This document shows, piece after piece, positions 45,937 through 56,599 of a DNA stretch of 64,000 nt. Origin of the DNA: Methanobrevibacter thaueri (GTDB taxonomy: Archaea; Methanobacteriota; Methanobacteria; Methanobacteriales; Methanobacteriaceae); the NCBI RefSeq assembly GCF_015062905.1, contig NZ_SUTK01000001.1, positions 1 through 64,000 on the forward strand, in the 5' to 3' direction. Within the stretch, counting starts at the first letter, position 1. Each line of letters starts with the position of its first letter. The position numbers and the translations under genes were made by a program. Under the pieces are notes generated by a model that saw only the letters and a list, made by a program, of their open reading frames with translations, was not told the DNA's origin and ran no database searches.

Positions 45937-47433
45937 ATGTTTTCCCCTGATTTAAAAGAAGCAAAAGAAATATGTAAAGATGAAGAGTATAGGAGAATAC
46001 CTATATCTTATGAACTGTTTTCAGATATAGCGACACCGATAGAAGTTTTAAGAATTCTAAAAGGCATAAGCAAACATACATACATGCTGGAAAGTGTAGA
46101 TGATTCAAAAAAATGGGGAAGATACACATTTTTAGGCTTCGATCCTCTTTTGGAATTCACTTGCCAGGATGGCATTGTTAATATTAAGGGTGATAAGGAC
46201 TTCAATGAATTGAATGATGATGTGAAGGTCATCGAAACTGAGAATCCCCGTGAAATCATCAAGGATTTGATTGAAAAGAACAAATCTCCAAAATTGAAAA
46301 ATCTGCCGCCATTTACCGGCGGTTTTGTGGGATATTTTGCATATGACTACATCAAATATGCTGAACCAACCTTGAATTTGGATGCCGAAAACCAGGACTG
46401 CTTCAAGGACATCGATTTGATGCTTTTTGATAAGGTCATCGCATTCGACAACTTCAGGCAAAAGATAATTCTCATAATCAACATCAAGACAGACGATTTG
46501 GAAAACAACTACAAAAAGGCATGTGACGAACTCCTCGAAATGGCCGATTTGTTGAAAAACGGTAAAAAATCAGAAATTGTTCCGTTAAAATTAAAATCAG
46601 ATTTCAAACCTGCTTTTTCACGCGAAAAGTATTGTGAAATGGTGGAAAAGGCAAAAAATTACATTTATGAAGGAGACATTTTCCAGGTTGTGCTTTCAAA
46701 CAGGATAGAGGCAGAAATTTCAGGAAGCCTGCTTGACACATACAGGGTTCTGAGGACTACAAATCCCTCTCCTTACATGTTTTACTTCTCAAGCGATGAC
46801 ATTGAAATTGCAGGCGCCTCTCCCGAAACCCTGGTCAAATTAAACAACAATAAGCTTTACACTTTCCCCCTTGCCGGAACAAGGCCTCGTGGAAAAACCG
46901 ATGAAGAGGACCACGAGCTGGAACATGATTTGCTTGCTGATGAAAAGGAGCTTGCAGAGCACAATATGCTTGTTGACCTTGGAAGAAACGACATCGGAAG
47001 GATCTCTGAAATCGGCTCTGTAAAAGTTGAAAAGTACTTGTCTATTGAGAGGTTCTCACATGTGATGCACATTGGCTCTACAGTCACAGGAGACTTGAGA
47101 AGCGATTTGGATTCTCTTGCGGCAATAGACTCAATCCTGCCTGCAGGAACGTTATCAGGCGCCCCAAAGATAAGGGCCTGTGAAATAATAAACGAGCTTG
47201 AAGACAATAAGCGCGGAATCTACGGTGGAGCTATCGGTTATGTTGATTTGAGCGGAAACATCGACACATGCATTTCAATCAGAATCGCATTTGCGAGAAA
47301 CAATAAGGTCTTCATACGGTCCGGTGCAGGAATTGTGGCGGACAGTGTTCCGGAAAAGGAATTTGAGGAATGTTTAAATAAGGCGGCTGCAGTAATCGAT
47401 GCCTTAAAGACTGCTGATGGGGGATTGCAATGA
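45937..47433 (+). CDS. trpE: anthranilate synthase component I
   Basis: 498 residues. TrpE converts chorismate to anthranilate with ammonia from TrpG. N-terminal Trp-binding region near 'YMLESVDDSKKWGRYTFLG'. The chorismate-binding domain contains 'FQVVLSNRIEAEISG', 'SPETLVKLNNNKLYTFPLAG', 'DLGRNDIGRI', 'PAGTLSGAPKIRACEII' and 'RSGAGIVADSVPEKEFEEC'. First gene of an unbroken trpEGDCFBA operon. It overlaps trpG by four bases. Confidence 0.97.
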   Translation: MFSPDLKEAKEICKDEEYRRIPISYELFSDIATPIEVLRILKGISKHTYMLESVDDSKKWGRYTFLGFDPLLEFTCQDGIVNIKGDKDFNELNDDVKVIETENPREIIKDLIEKNKSPKLKNLPPFTGGFVGYFAYDYIKYAEPTLNLDAENQDCFKDIDLMLFDKVIAFDNFRQKIILIINIKTDDLENNYKKACDELLEMADLLKNGKKSEIVPLKLKSDFKPAFSREKYCEMVEKAKNYIYEGDIFQVVLSNRIEAEISGSLLDTYRVLRTTNPSPYMFYFSSDDIEIAGASPETLVKLNNNKLYTFPLAGTRPRGKTDEEDHELEHDLLADEKELAEHNMLVDLGRNDIGRISEIGSVKVEKYLSIERFSHVMHIGSTVTGDLRSDLDSLAAIDSILPAGTLSGAPKIRACEIINELEDNKRGIYGGAIGYVDLSGNIDTCISIRIAFARNNKVFIRSGAGIVADSVPEKEFEECLNKAAAVIDALKTADGGLQ

Positions 47434-48014
47434 TTCTTTTGATAGACAATTATGACAGTTTTTCATATAACCTGTACCAATTGGTTGGTCAGGTCAATTC
47501 AGACATTAAAGTTTCAAGAAATGACAAGATAACTATTGATGAGATAAGAGGCCTAAATCCTGAGGCGATCATATTGTCCCCTGGACCTGGAAAACCTGAG
47601 GACGCAGGAATCTGCATGGATTTGGTAAAGGAATTCCATGATAAGATACCTATTTTAGGGGTTTGCCTGGGCCATCAGGCAATTTGCGCCGCACTTGGAG
47701 GCGAGGTCTCACATGCAAAAAGGCTGATGCATGGAAAGTCATCAAAAATTTCCCTTGACTATGATTTTATCTTTAAGGGGCTTCCCTCAGAAATAACTGT
47801 CGGAAGGTACCATTCCCTTAGTCTTGTTGAGAATACTCTTCCGGATTGTCTGGAAATCATCTCAAAGGCACGGGATGACAGGGAAGTCATGGCGGTAAAG
47901 CACAGGGAGTTTAATGTTTACGGACTGCAGTTCCATCCTGAGTCAATTTTGACACCTGACGGATTAACTATTATTGAAAATTTCATAGAGAAAGTTGAAA
48001 GAGGCATATTATGA
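47430..48014 (+). CDS. trpG: anthranilate synthase component II (glutaminase)
   Basis: 194 residues, class I glutamine amidotransferase. Starts with '[20 protein letters not shown]'. The '[12 protein letters not shown]' loop, nucleophile in '[15 protein letters not shown]', and the His/Glu pair in '[12 protein letters not shown]' are in place. Feeds ammonia to TrpE; in some organisms the same subunit serves PabB, but no pabB is nearby. Overlaps trpE and trpD by four bases each. Confidence 0.96.
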   Translation: MILLIDNYDSFSYNLYQLVGQVNSDIKVSRNDKITIDEIRGLNPEAIILSPGPGKPEDAGICMDLVKEFHDKIPILGVCLGHQAICAALGGEVSHAKRLMHGKSSKISLDYDFIFKGLPSEITVGRYHSLSLVENTLPDCLEIISKARDDREVMAVKHREFNVYGLQFHPESILTPDGLTIIENFIEKVERGIL

Positions 48015-49021
48015 TTAAAGAAGCAATTTTAAAAGTATACAAGCATGAAGATTTAACTTATGATGAAGCTTATAAAACAATGGACGAAATCATGAGCGGT
48101 GAAGCAAGTGAAGTTCAAATGAGCGCCTATCTGACTGCCATGGCAATGAAAGGTGAAACTATCGAGGAAATCACCGCATCAGCCGAGGCGATGAGGGCTC
48201 ATTGTTTGAGGCTCCTGAATGACGAAAAGGTTTTGGAGATTGTCGGTACCGGGGGTGACGGTTCAAACACCTTCAATATTTCAACCACCTCTTCAATCGT
48301 CATTTCAGCTGCTGGAATTCCTGTTGCAAAGCATGGTAACCGATCAGCATCAAGCAAATGCGGTGCGGCTGACGTATTGGAGGAATTGGGTGTCAACATT
48401 CATATTAGTCCAAGCAGAAGCCTGAGATGCCTGAAGGAGAATAACATATGCTTCCTGTTTGCTCAGAATTATCATTTGTCCATGAAATATGTGGCTCCTG
48501 TAAGAAAGGAACTCTCAATCAGGACAATATTTAATATTTTAGGTCCTCTGACAAATCCTGCCGGTGCTTCCATGCAGGTTTTGGGGGTTTATGAAAAGGA
48601 GCTTGTTGAACCGCTGATGGAGGTATTGAAAAACCTTGGTGTCGAATCTGCAGTTTCAGTTTATGGAATGGACGGAATGGATGAGATTTCGGTCAGTGAC
48701 AAAACTTTTGTATGTGAACTTAAAGATGGTAAAACAATGTCTTATGAAATTTCACCTGAATACTTCGGAATGGAAGTATGTTCCAAAGAGGATCTGGTAG
48801 GTGGAGACGCCAAAGAAAATGCAAAAATTACCTTATCAATCTTAAATGGTGAAAAAGGACCAAAAAGAAATGCCGTTCTATTGAATTCCGCTGCAGGATT
48901 GTATGTTGCCGGTAAAGTCGAATCCTTAAGGGAAGGTGTTGAACTTGCAGCCGAAATCATCGATTCCGGAAAGGCATTAAGACAACTTGAAAACTTTATT
49001 GAATTTACAAATGCTGATTAA
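48011..49021 (+). CDS. trpD: anthranilate phosphoribosyltransferase
   Basis: 336 residues. Transfers the phosphoribosyl group of PRPP to anthranilate. The Gly-rich PRPP loop '[18 protein letters not shown]' is near residue 78, followed by '[20 protein letters not shown]' and '[11 protein letters not shown]'. Here trpD lies third, between trpG and trpC, instead of at the end of the operon as reported for Methanothermobacter. It is separate from trpG, not fused. Confidence 0.96.
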   Translation: MIKEAILKVYKHEDLTYDEAYKTMDEIMSGEASEVQMSAYLTAMAMKGETIEEITASAEAMRAHCLRLLNDEKVLEIVGTGGDGSNTFNISTTSSIVISAAGIPVAKHGNRSASSKCGAADVLEELGVNIHISPSRSLRCLKENNICFLFAQNYHLSMKYVAPVRKELSIRTIFNILGPLTNPAGASMQVLGVYEKELVEPLMEVLKNLGVESAVSVYGMDGMDEISVSDKTFVCELKDGKTMSYEISPEYFGMEVCSKEDLVGGDAKENAKITLSILNGEKGPKRNAVLLNSAAGLYVAGKVESLREGVELAAEIIDSGKALRQLENFIEFTNAD

Positions 49022-49022
49022 A

Positions 49023-49799
49023 ATGTTGGATGAAATCGTTGAAAAAACAAAAGAAAGAGTTGAGATGGCTAAAAGCATATTGCCATTGGAAGATATTAAA
49101 AAACAGGTTTCCCTATTGGAAATTTCAGATGAATTTCCTTTTAAAAAGGCATTAAGCGGGGATGATATTTCCATAATCGCCGAAATCAAAAAGGCTTCTC
49201 CATCAAAGGGCCTGATTGCAGAGGACTTTGACTATCTGGCTATTGCAAAGGAATACGAGGCTGCAGGAGCCAGTGCAATTTCCGTATTGACAGAACCATA
49301 TTTTTTCCAGGGGTCTGATGAATATCTCGAGGAAATTGCAAAAGAGGTCAGCATACCTGTTTTGAGAAAGGATTTTGTCGTTGATGAGTATATGATTTGG
49401 GAAGCCAAGATGTTGGGAGCTTCCGCCGTTTTATTGATAGTTTCCATTCTGGATGTTGTTCAGCTGAAGAAATATCTGGATTTGGCACATGACCTGGGCC
49501 TTTCAGCAATTGTTGAGACTCATGACGGTGATGAAATCTTTAGGGCCATGACTGTCGGTGCTGAAATTATCGGCGTCAACAACAGAAACCTGCAGGATTT
49601 TACAGTAGACATTGAAAATAGTATCAGTCTACGTAGATGTGTCAGTGGAGATGTTATATTTATTTCAGAAAGCGGCATTAAAACACATGAAGATATCATC
49701 AGATTGAAAGAAAATGATGTCGATGCTGTTTTAATAGGCGAAACTTTAATGAAAAGTGATGATAAAAAGGCCATGATTTCGGAGCTGAAAAATGGTTAA
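49023..49799 (+). CDS. trpC: indole-3-glycerol phosphate synthase
   Basis: 258 residues, TIM barrel. Begins MLDEIVEKTKERVEMAKSIL at ATG 49023, one base after the trpD stop; a longer frame into trpD is not needed. Catalytic Lys/Glu elements are in 'AEIKKASPSKGLIAEDFD', 'VLRKDFVVDEYMIWEA' and 'GVNNRNLQDFTVD', with the phosphate-binding 'ISESGI' and 'LIGETLMKSDD' at the end. Overlaps trpF by eight bases. Confidence 0.96.
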   Translation: MLDEIVEKTKERVEMAKSILPLEDIKKQVSLLEISDEFPFKKALSGDDISIIAEIKKASPSKGLIAEDFDYLAIAKEYEAAGASAISVLTEPYFFQGSDEYLEEIAKEVSIPVLRKDFVVDEYMIWEAKMLGASAVLLIVSILDVVQLKKYLDLAHDLGLSAIVETHDGDEIFRAMTVGAEIIGVNNRNLQDFTVDIENSISLRRCVSGDVIFISESGIKTHEDIIRLKENDVDAVLIGETLMKSDDKKAMISELKNG

Positions 49800-50391
49800 A
49801 ATTAAAATCTGTGGAATCAAAAGATTGGAAGATATTGAAATGGTAAACAGATATAAGCCCGATTATATCGGATTTGTATTTGCAGATTCAAAAAGAAAGG
49901 TTTCACATGATTTGGCTAAAGAATTGAAGGACAATCTCGATTCGGATATAATTTCAGTTGGTGTTTTTGTAGATTCTCCCCAGGAGGAAATATTGGAACT
50001 GTTCGAAGATGAGATAATTGAAGTCGCCCAGCTTCACGGAAGCGAAAGCGAACAATATATATTAGACTTAAAGAAGAAAACTAATGGTGAATTAAAAATC
50101 ATTAATGCAATTGAAATGACACAGGAAGTCGATTTGTTGGAATACAATGATTCTAATTCTGATTACTTATTGCTTGACAGTGGCAAAGGCAGCGGAAAAA
50201 CATTTGATTGGGGTCTGATTAGAAAAGACATAAAAAAAGAATTTTTCCTGGCTGGAGGATTGAATAGTGAAAATGTAACTCATGCTGTTGAGGAATTCAA
50301 TCCCTATGCGGTTGATTTAAGTTCAAGCCTTGAAACTGATGATGTTAAAGATGAAAATAAGATTAAAGAGATAATGGAGGTTATAAATTGA
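49792..50391 (+). CDS. trpF: phosphoribosylanthranilate isomerase
   Basis: 199 residues, TIM barrel. The catalytic Cys lies in '[15 protein letters not shown]', the catalytic Asp in '[18 protein letters not shown]'. '[14 protein letters not shown]' and '[20 protein letters not shown]' with 'VDLSSSLE' complete the family pattern. Overlaps trpC by eight and trpB by four bases. Confidence 0.95.
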   Translation: MVKIKICGIKRLEDIEMVNRYKPDYIGFVFADSKRKVSHDLAKELKDNLDSDIISVGVFVDSPQEEILELFEDEIIEVAQLHGSESEQYILDLKKKTNGELKIINAIEMTQEVDLLEYNDSNSDYLLLDSGKGSGKTFDWGLIRKDIKKEFFLAGGLNSENVTHAVEEFNPYAVDLSSSLETDDVKDENKIKEIMEVIN

Positions 50392-51572
50392 GTAGAGGAA
50401 GGTATGGCGAATATGGCGGCCAATACATATCTGAAACCTTGATGAATGAACTGCTTTACTTGGAAGAGCAGTACAATCATTACATTAATGATCCGGATTT
50501 TGTTGAAGAGCTCAATACATTGTTAAAGGAATATGCCGGAAGACCCTCTTTGTTATATTATGCTAAAAGAATGACCGAGGACCTTGGCGGAGCTAAAATC
50601 TATTTGAAACGTGAAGATTTGAATCACACCGGCGCTCACAAGATCAACAATGTCCTGGGTCAGGTATTGCTTGCTAAAAAGATGGGAAAAACCAGAGTGA
50701 TTGCCGAAACAGGTGCAGGTCAACACGGTGTGGCAACAGCAACAGCGGCTGCATTGCTTGACATGGAATGTGAAGTCTTCATGGGAGAAGTTGATACAAA
50801 AAGGCAAGCTTTAAATGTTTATAGGATGGAATTGCTGGGAGCAAAAGTCCATTCAGTCAAATCAGGAACTCAAACCCTTAAGGATGCAGTAAACGATGCA
50901 TTCAGAGATTGGATTGCAAGAGTTCATGATACAAATTATGTAATCGGTTCCACAATGGGACCACATCCGTTCCCGATGATTGTTCGTGATTTCCAGGCAG
51001 TCATCAGTGCTGAAGCCAAAGAGCAATTCATGGAAAAGGAAGGAAGGCTTCCTGATGCCGTGATTGCATGTGTCGGTGGTGGAAGCAATGCAATGGGAGC
51101 GTTCTATAATTTCATTGAAGATGAAGATGTTAAATTAATAGGTTGTGAAGCCGGTGGAAAAGGAATAGACACACCATATAATGCGGCTGCACTTACAAAC
51201 GGTAAAATTGGAATATTCCACGGAATGAAATCAATATTCAATCAGGGAGATTACGGTCAGATTGCACCTGTATATTCAGTCTCAGCAGGTCTTGATTATC
51301 CTGGCGTAGGTCCGGAACATGCATATTTGAGGGATACCGGCAGAGCGGAATATGTTCCCGTCACTGATGAGGAGGCAGTAGAGGCATTCGAATACTTATC
51401 AAAAATGGAAGGGATAATTCCCGCTATTGAAAGTGCGCATGCAGTTGCATACGCCATGAAGATAGCTCCTGAAATGGATAAGGACGAGACAATTATGATA
51501 TGTCTTTCAGGAAGAGGAGATAAGGATGTCAGATCAATTGCAGAATACAGAGGAGTTGATTTAAATGAGTAA
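50388..51572 (+). CDS. trpB: tryptophan synthase beta chain
   Basis: 394 residues, the TrpB1 type that works with TrpA. '[20 protein letters not shown]' at the start; the PLP Lys is in '[13 protein letters not shown]'; '[17 protein letters not shown]' and the phosphate loop '[13 protein letters not shown]' follow. '[14 protein letters not shown]' carries the TrpA-contact loop region. Overlaps trpF by four and trpA by eight bases. Confidence 0.97.
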   Translation: MSRGRYGEYGGQYISETLMNELLYLEEQYNHYINDPDFVEELNTLLKEYAGRPSLLYYAKRMTEDLGGAKIYLKREDLNHTGAHKINNVLGQVLLAKKMGKTRVIAETGAGQHGVATATAAALLDMECEVFMGEVDTKRQALNVYRMELLGAKVHSVKSGTQTLKDAVNDAFRDWIARVHDTNYVIGSTMGPHPFPMIVRDFQAVISAEAKEQFMEKEGRLPDAVIACVGGGSNAMGAFYNFIEDEDVKLIGCEAGGKGIDTPYNAAALTNGKIGIFHGMKSIFNQGDYGQIAPVYSVSAGLDYPGVGPEHAYLRDTGRAEYVPVTDEEAVEAFEYLSKMEGIIPAIESAHAVAYAMKIAPEMDKDETIMICLSGRGDKDVRSIAEYRGVDLNE

Positions 51573-52338
51573 AATACCTGATGCATTTAAAAACGGCACA
51601 GCCTTCATCGGATTTTTAACAGCAGGGGACCCGACAATAGATAAAACAGTCGAATACATTCTTGCAATGGAAGAGGCCGGATGTGATTTGGTGGAAATAG
51701 GCATTCCATTTTCAGATCCTATGGCAGAAGGTGTTGTAATTCAGGATGCAAATGTTAGGGCTTTAAAGCATAATACAACTACCGATGATGTTTTCGATAT
51801 CGTCAGACGCGTTCGCGAAAAAACTGATATTCCTTTGGTCTTTTTGACTTATATTAATCCTGTTTTCTTTTACGGTTATGAAAAGTTCTTTAAGAGATGT
51901 GCAGAATTGGGCATTGATGGAATAATCTCTCCTGACTTGCCATATGAGGAAAAGGGTGAAATAAAAGACATTGCCCTTTCAAATGGTGTTGATGTCATTT
52001 CATTGATTGCTCCTACATCAAAACAGAGAATACAGAAGATAGCATCTGATGCAACCGGTTTCATTTATGTTGTTTCATCTTTGGGAGTTACTGGAATGCG
52101 TTCAGAAATCAAAACTGATTTGAATGCAATTTTATCCGACATTCGTGAAGTTACTGATTTGCCTTTGGCTGTCGGTTTTGGAATCAATACTCCTGAACAA
52201 GCTAGTGAAATCGGTAAAATTGCTGATGGGGTCATTGTCGGCAGTGCAATTGTAAAAATCATTGAAGAATATGGCGAGAATGCAGCAGAACCTCTAAAGG
52301 AATATGTTTCAAGCATGAAAAAAGCATCAAATGAATAA
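51565..52338 (+). CDS. trpA: tryptophan synthase alpha chain
   Basis: 257 residues, TIM barrel. Splits indole-3-glycerol phosphate to indole, which is channelled to TrpB. The catalytic Glu is in '[19 protein letters not shown]' and the catalytic Asp in '[15 protein letters not shown]'. The phosphate site is '[20 protein letters not shown]'. Last gene of the trp operon. The weak inverted repeat GACTGT...ACAGTC after it may help end transcription. Confidence 0.96.
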   Translation: MSKIPDAFKNGTAFIGFLTAGDPTIDKTVEYILAMEEAGCDLVEIGIPFSDPMAEGVVIQDANVRALKHNTTTDDVFDIVRRVREKTDIPLVFLTYINPVFFYGYEKFFKRCAELGIDGIISPDLPYEEKGEIKDIALSNGVDVISLIAPTSKQRIQKIASDATGFIYVVSSLGVTGMRSEIKTDLNAILSDIREVTDLPLAVGFGINTPEQASEIGKIADGVIVGSAIVKIIEEYGENAAEPLKEYVSSMKKASNE

Positions 52339-52452
52339 TTTTCAGTGACTGTTAAAGAGATAACATTTTGACAGTCCCAATTTTCCCTGATTAGATAAAC
52401 TTATAATATATAAAAAACAAATATAATTACATTATTTATAAGAGGATTATTT

Positions 52453-53187
52453 ATGTTTAAAGCAGAATTAAGTGATTCTAGTATATTAAAAACCAGTTTT
52501 GACGCTATTTCATCAATCGTTGATGAAGTACAGATTCAAACTGACAGTGAGGGCATGAGATTAGATGCCTTAGACCGTAGTCACATAACTTTCGTACATT
52601 TAGAACTTAAAGCAAGTTTGTTCGATGAATACATTTGTGATGTGCCTGAAAAGATTAACATTGACACTGATGAATTCATGAGAGTGCTCAAACGTGCAAA
52701 ATCTCAAGACAGAGTCTTGATGTCTGTGGATGAAGGTAATTTCATCATTACTTTTGAAGGGGACGCAACAAGAACATTCAAAATCAGATTGATTGATATT
52801 GAATATGATAACCCAACTCCACCTCAAATTTCACATCCAACAACATTCAAAGTACGTTTCTCAATCTTAAAAGATTCAATCAACGATATTGATATATTTT
52901 CAGATAAAATCGCATTGCAGGTTGATGAAGACTACTTTATTGCATCAGCCGACGGTGAATTTGGTGATGCTAGCATCAAATATCTTCACGGAGAAAATAT
53001 TCAAGAACATGCAAAATCTTTATTCTCTTTAGATAAGATTAGAGAAATGCTCAAAGCAGATAAATTTTCAGAGGAAGCGGAAATCAGTTTAGGTACCGAC
53101 ATGCCATTGAGTCTGACTCTCAATATGGTAACCGGTGACGGTAAACTCAGTTTCTTACTTGCTCCTAGATTAGAACAAGATGATTAA
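52453..53187 (+). CDS. pcn: DNA polymerase sliding clamp (PCNA)
   Basis: 244 residues, the usual size for archaeal PCNA. '[20 protein letters not shown]' starts the first domain, '[20 protein letters not shown]' is the characteristic strand, and '[15 protein letters not shown]' closes the second. A homotrimeric ring is expected, as only one copy is seen here. A TATA-like stretch (AACTTATAATATATAA, about 52398-52413) lies upstream. The GINS gene follows 57 bases downstream on the same strand. Confidence 0.97.
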   Translation: MFKAELSDSSILKTSFDAISSIVDEVQIQTDSEGMRLDALDRSHITFVHLELKASLFDEYICDVPEKINIDTDEFMRVLKRAKSQDRVLMSVDEGNFIITFEGDATRTFKIRLIDIEYDNPTPPQISHPTTFKVRFSILKDSINDIDIFSDKIALQVDEDYFIASADGEFGDASIKYLHGENIQEHAKSLFSLDKIREMLKADKFSEEAEISLGTDMPLSLTLNMVTGDGKLSFLLAPRLEQDD

Positions 53188-53243
53188 TTTCATCAGTTCA
53201 TCTTTTTTTTATTTTTAAAAGTCAATTTTAGAGATGGTCTTAA

Positions 53244-54068
53244 GTGGATAAATTTTATCAAGAGTTACGTCAAATTCAGAAAAAAGAACGGAATAATGGT
53301 ACATTGGCTCGTGTAGAGGAGGATTTCTACAGTCAACTTCAGGAGTATATGGATGTGCTAAAGCAGGAAGCGATGAGCGATCCGTTTTCCAAAGCTGTAT
53401 CCTTGCTTAAGCAATCCCAGATCATTGCAACAGAAATTTGTGAAAGGCGTGAAAAGAAAATTTCAGAAGCTGCCGTTATAAATATCCACAGGTCATATCA
53501 TTTATTCACAGGCAAACCTCAGTTCGATTTGGTGGACACAACTCCGCTGAACTTAACTCCGGAAGAGGAGCAATTCTACTATTCCCTAATCGATACCCTG
53601 AAAAACCATAGGGGAAACATCTCTCTTGAAAAGTTGTCTGACGATGATGAAACGCCTAAAAAACCGATCATCAAACCTAAGGAGACTCAAAAAACCACTT
53701 TAACTCCCCAGGTAGATGTCGAAAAAACAGAGCCAAAACCGGTCATTAAGGAAAAGCCGGAACCTAAATCATCTCCGATTGTTAAAAAACCGGATGTGAA
53801 ACCTCAAGTCAAGCCGAAACCTGTTGAGGATATTGAAGACAATCCCAATGCTTTTGACGCTCAGGATGAATTTTATGATTTCGAATCAAAAAAGGTAGCT
53901 AAGGACACAGAATTGGTTACAATGCTTGTTTTTGATGAAGTCGGAGCTATCGTTGGTGTTGATGAGAAAACCTATGGGCCTTTCAGACCACAGGATATAG
54001 TGACCCTGCCGATGGTCAATGCAAAAATATTTTTCAAAAATCGAAAAGGCCGTCAGGTCAAAATTTAA
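53244..54068 (+). CDS. GINS replication complex subunit (Gins51 type)
   Basis: 274 residues. Helical A domain at about 1-125 ('FYQELRQIQKKERNNGTLAR', 'DPFSKAVSLLKQSQIIATEI'), a long Pro/Lys-rich linker ('EKTEPKPVIKEKPEPK') and a C-terminal B domain ('LVTMLVFDEVGAIVGVDEKT' then YGPFRPQDIVTLP). The A-then-B order is that of archaeal Gins51 (Gins15), which joins MCM and the GAN/Cdc45-like nuclease in the replicative helicase. Start is GTG 53244. Placement behind PCNA groups replication-fork genes. Confidence 0.85.
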   Translation: MDKFYQELRQIQKKERNNGTLARVEEDFYSQLQEYMDVLKQEAMSDPFSKAVSLLKQSQIIATEICERREKKISEAAVINIHRSYHLFTGKPQFDLVDTTPLNLTPEEEQFYYSLIDTLKNHRGNISLEKLSDDDETPKKPIIKPKETQKTTLTPQVDVEKTEPKPVIKEKPEPKSSPIVKKPDVKPQVKPKPVEDIEDNPNAFDAQDEFYDFESKKVAKDTELVTMLVFDEVGAIVGVDEKTYGPFRPQDIVTLPMVNAKIFFKNRKGRQVKI

Positions 54069-54286
54069 CTAATTTTCCATTACATTTAAATAACTTAAAA
54101 TATAGATATACTAATCGTATCTATTTGTGATAATAAAAAATTATATTTTATATAATTTGGATTTCTGCTGTATGTAGACTTGATGCGTTACAATGCAGTT
54201 TTGATCTCTAACGTTTTTTGATATAAATTGAATTTAGATAAATTCATAGATAGATTTACAATGATTTATTAATTTACGGTGAAATA

Positions 54287-54565
54287 ATGAAAATACCAAA
54301 AGAAAAAAGAACATACTGTCCTCATTGCAGAAGACACACTGTACATGAAGTGCACACTGCAAAAAGGAGAAAAGCTAGTGAGTTAACCTGGGGACAAAGA
54401 CAATTCAGACGTGTGACTGCTGGTTATAGAGGTTACCCAAGGCCTTTACCTGCTGGAAATAAACCAGTTAAAAAATTAGACTTAAGACTTAAATGTAAAG
54501 AATGTGGTAAATCTCACATCAAACAATCTTTCAGAACAGGTAAACCTGAATTCGTAGCTAAATAA
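54287..54565 (+). CDS. rpl44e: 50S ribosomal protein L44e
   Basis: 92 residues, archaeal/eukaryotic only. Zinc-binding CPHC near the start ('[20 protein letters not shown]') and CKECG near the end ('[12 protein letters not shown]'), with the conserved '[10 protein letters not shown]' between. GGTGAAATA precedes the ATG. The 218-base spacer before it contains a short ATAGATA/TATCTAT repeat and a less AT-rich stretch around 54160-54215 but no gene I can support. Cotranscribed with S27e. Confidence 0.97.
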   Translation: MKIPKEKRTYCPHCRRHTVHEVHTAKRRKASELTWGQRQFRRVTAGYRGYPRPLPAGNKPVKKLDLRLKCKECGKSHIKQSFRTGKPEFVAK

Positions 54566-54575
54566 GGTGGTTAAC

Positions 54576-54755
54576 ATGGTTAGTAAAGGTAGAGGAAACT
54601 TTTTAAAAGTTAAATGTTTAGATTGTGACAATGAACAAGTAATATTCGACCGTGCTGCATCTGACGTTAAATGTATCATTTGCGGTAAAACTCTTGTCAA
54701 ATCTCGCGGTGCTAAAGCTAAAATCACCGCACACATTGAAAAAGTTTTAAACTAG
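54576..54755 (+). CDS. rps27e: 30S ribosomal protein S27e
   Basis: 59 residues with a C4 zinc ribbon: CLDC ('KVKCLDCDNEQVIF') and CIICG ('DVKCIICGKTLVKSRG'). AAGGTGG at 54564-54570 fixes the ATG at 54576; an earlier GTG would be out of place. It ends in a hairpin terminator. Confidence 0.97.
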   Translation: MVSKGRGNFLKVKCLDCDNEQVIFDRAASDVKCIICGKTLVKSRGAKAKITAHIEKVLN

Positions 54756-54766
54756 ATTTCTAGTTT
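54749..54766 (+). terminator. terminator after S27e
   Basis: Perfect inverted repeat AAACTAGA/TCTAGTTT with a 2-base loop, overlapping the S27e stop codon and followed by a T-rich tract. Confidence 0.65.
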
Positions 54767-54819
54767 TTAACTTATTTTTTTACTATTTTTTATAATTTTT
54801 ATTTGATGTTGGTGAGAAT

Positions 54820-55617
54820 ATGGTAAGAAAAAGTCAAGAATGGCCTGATGAAGGAGAACTTATTGTAGGTACCGTTTATAAAGTTCTTAATTATGGGGCT
54901 TTTGCTAAATTAGAAGAATATCAGGGCAAAGAAGCTTTTATTCATATTTCTGAAGTATCTTCTGGTTGGGTTAAAAACATCAGAGACCACGTAAGGGAAA
55001 ATCAAAAAATCGTTTGCCGTGTTTTGAGGGTTAACCCTAAAAAAGGACATGTCGATGCTTCCTTAAAAAGAATCCGTGAAGATCAAAGAACTAAAAAAAT
55101 CCAACATTGGAAAATTGAACAAAAAGCTGAAAAATTCTTGGAATTGTCTGCTAAATCATTGGATAAGACTCTTGATGAGGCCTATGATGAAGTGGGTTAT
55201 GAGTTGATGGACATCTTTGGTGATGTCTATGGCGCTTTTGAAACCGCTTCTGATGAAGGTGCAGAATCATTAACCGAGGAAGGCATCCCTCAAGATTGGG
55301 CTGATGCCATTACTGAAGTGGCTAAAAAGAATATCACTCCTCCTGAAGTTCACATCAATGGTTATGTAGATATCGAAACTTTTGTGCCTGATGGTGTAGA
55401 CATCATTATTTCAGCCCTCAAGGCTGCTGAAGATAATGGGGACGAAGAGGAAGAAATCAGAGTCCAATGTGTTGGTGCACCAAGATACAGGATTACTGTA
55501 AAATCTACAGATTACATTTTAGCAGAAAAAACTCTCAAAGCTGCTGCTGAAAGATGCATTGCAGTCGTTGAAGAATCAGGCGGTAACGGTTCATTCTTAA
55601 GGGAGTTAGAAAATTAG
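54820..55617 (+). CDS. eif2a: translation initiation factor aIF2 subunit alpha
   Basis: 265 residues. The N-terminal S1/OB domain '[20 protein letters not shown]', '[20 protein letters not shown]', then the helical domain and the C-terminal alpha/beta domain ('[20 protein letters not shown]'). aIF2 brings initiator Met-tRNA to the small subunit; alpha binds gamma. Followed at once by nop10 and PAC2, the usual archaeal neighbourhood. Confidence 0.97.
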   Translation: MVRKSQEWPDEGELIVGTVYKVLNYGAFAKLEEYQGKEAFIHISEVSSGWVKNIRDHVRENQKIVCRVLRVNPKKGHVDASLKRIREDQRTKKIQHWKIEQKAEKFLELSAKSLDKTLDEAYDEVGYELMDIFGDVYGAFETASDEGAESLTEEGIPQDWADAITEVAKKNITPPEVHINGYVDIETFVPDGVDIIISALKAAEDNGDEEEEIRVQCVGAPRYRITVKSTDYILAEKTLKAAAERCIAVVEESGGNGSFLRELEN

Positions 55618-55623
55618 ATTTAT

Positions 55624-55794
55624 ATGAATATGAAAATGAATAAATGTCCGGAATGCGGAATTTATACTTTAAAAGATGCTTGCCCTAATTGTGGAGGACC
55701 GCTTAAAGTAATTTATCCTCCTAAATTTTCTGTTGAGGATAAATATGGTAAATATAGGCGTATATTAAAAAAAGAGGCAATGAATAAGGAGTAA
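55624..55794 (+). CDS. nop10: H/ACA RNP protein Nop10
   Basis: 56 residues. The N-terminal zinc ribbon has CPECG ('[15 protein letters not shown]') and CPNCGG, followed by the conserved '[19 protein letters not shown]'. Nop10 is part of the H/ACA pseudouridylation complex with Cbf5, Gar1 and L7Ae. It sits six bases after aIF2-alpha and four before the PAC2 gene. Any of the three early ATGs could be used. Confidence 0.95.
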   Translation: MNMKMNKCPECGIYTLKDACPNCGGPLKVIYPPKFSVEDKYGKYRRILKKEAMNKE

Positions 55795-55798
55795 TACT

Positions 55799-56572
55799 AT
55801 GAACACTATAGAACTTACTGTTTTAGAAGAAGTGGAATTGAACAATCCTATTTTTATAGAAGCTTTACCTGGTCTAGGACATGTAGGTAAATTGGCTGCA
55901 GATCATATGATTGATGAATTAGGAGCTACCAAGTTTGCTGAAATTTACTCTCCAACCTTCCCTCCTCAAGTTCTTGTAAAGGAAGAGGGCATTATCGAGA
56001 ACATGTTCAACGAGCTTTACTACTTGAAGGATGTCGGTGAGGACAATCTGGATTTGATCATTCTAGTCGGAAATACTCAAGCCCTGTCTCCTGAAGGACA
56101 ATACCTTGTTTGCAAGGAGATTCTGGATTTTGTTTGTGAATTTGATATTGACAGAATTTTCACATTGGGAGGAATGGTTACATCTCCTCAGCCTGTAGAA
56201 AATCCTAAAGTGTTTGGAGCTGCAACTTGCGAAGCTAATGTTGAACTGTTAAGGGAAGCTGAAGTTGAAATAAGGTCTAACGATGGTGGAATCGTTGGGG
56301 CTTCTGGACTGTTCCTGGGCTTAGGTGTCCGTAGAGGAATCGAAGGATCTTGCCTCATGGGTGAAACTCCAGGTTATTTCATAGATGCTGAAGCGGCTGA
56401 AGCTTTACTGTTAAAGTTATCCCATTTGCTTAATTTTGAAATCAACACTGAAAAACTTGATGAAAGAGCTGAAGAAACCAGACAGATGATTGCTAAAGCT
56501 CAACAGATGGAACAGGATTTAATCAATAAGGCAAATGCTGGAAACGCAGACGACTTAAGATATATTGGATAG
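55799..56572 (+). CDS. PAC2-family proteasome assembly chaperone homologue
   Basis: 257 residues. PAC2 fold: '[20 protein letters not shown]', '[18 protein letters not shown]', '[20 protein letters not shown]' and '[20 protein letters not shown]', with a helical C-terminus. Archaeal members (PbaA/PbaB-like) assist proteasome assembly or are of unknown role. GGAGTAATACT carries the ribosome site inside the end of nop10, so translation is probably coupled. Confidence 0.88.
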   Translation: MNTIELTVLEEVELNNPIFIEALPGLGHVGKLAADHMIDELGATKFAEIYSPTFPPQVLVKEEGIIENMFNELYYLKDVGEDNLDLIILVGNTQALSPEGQYLVCKEILDFVCEFDIDRIFTLGGMVTSPQPVENPKVFGAATCEANVELLREAEVEIRSNDGGIVGASGLFLGLGVRRGIEGSCLMGETPGYFIDAEAAEALLLKLSHLLNFEINTEKLDERAEETRQMIAKAQQMEQDLINKANAGNADDLRYIG

Positions 56573-56599
56573 ACATCCAATATTTATTTACTTTTTTTT

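Noticed and set aside
52345..52375. GACTGT...ACAGTC after trpA as a riboswitch or attenuator
   Set aside because: Only six base pairs around an 18-base loop and it lies downstream of the operon; at most a weak terminator.
54069..54286. Possible small RNA in the spacer before L44e (less AT-rich stretch about 54160-54215)
   Set aside because: No C/D or H/ACA boxes or convincing fold could be made out by eye; left unannotated.
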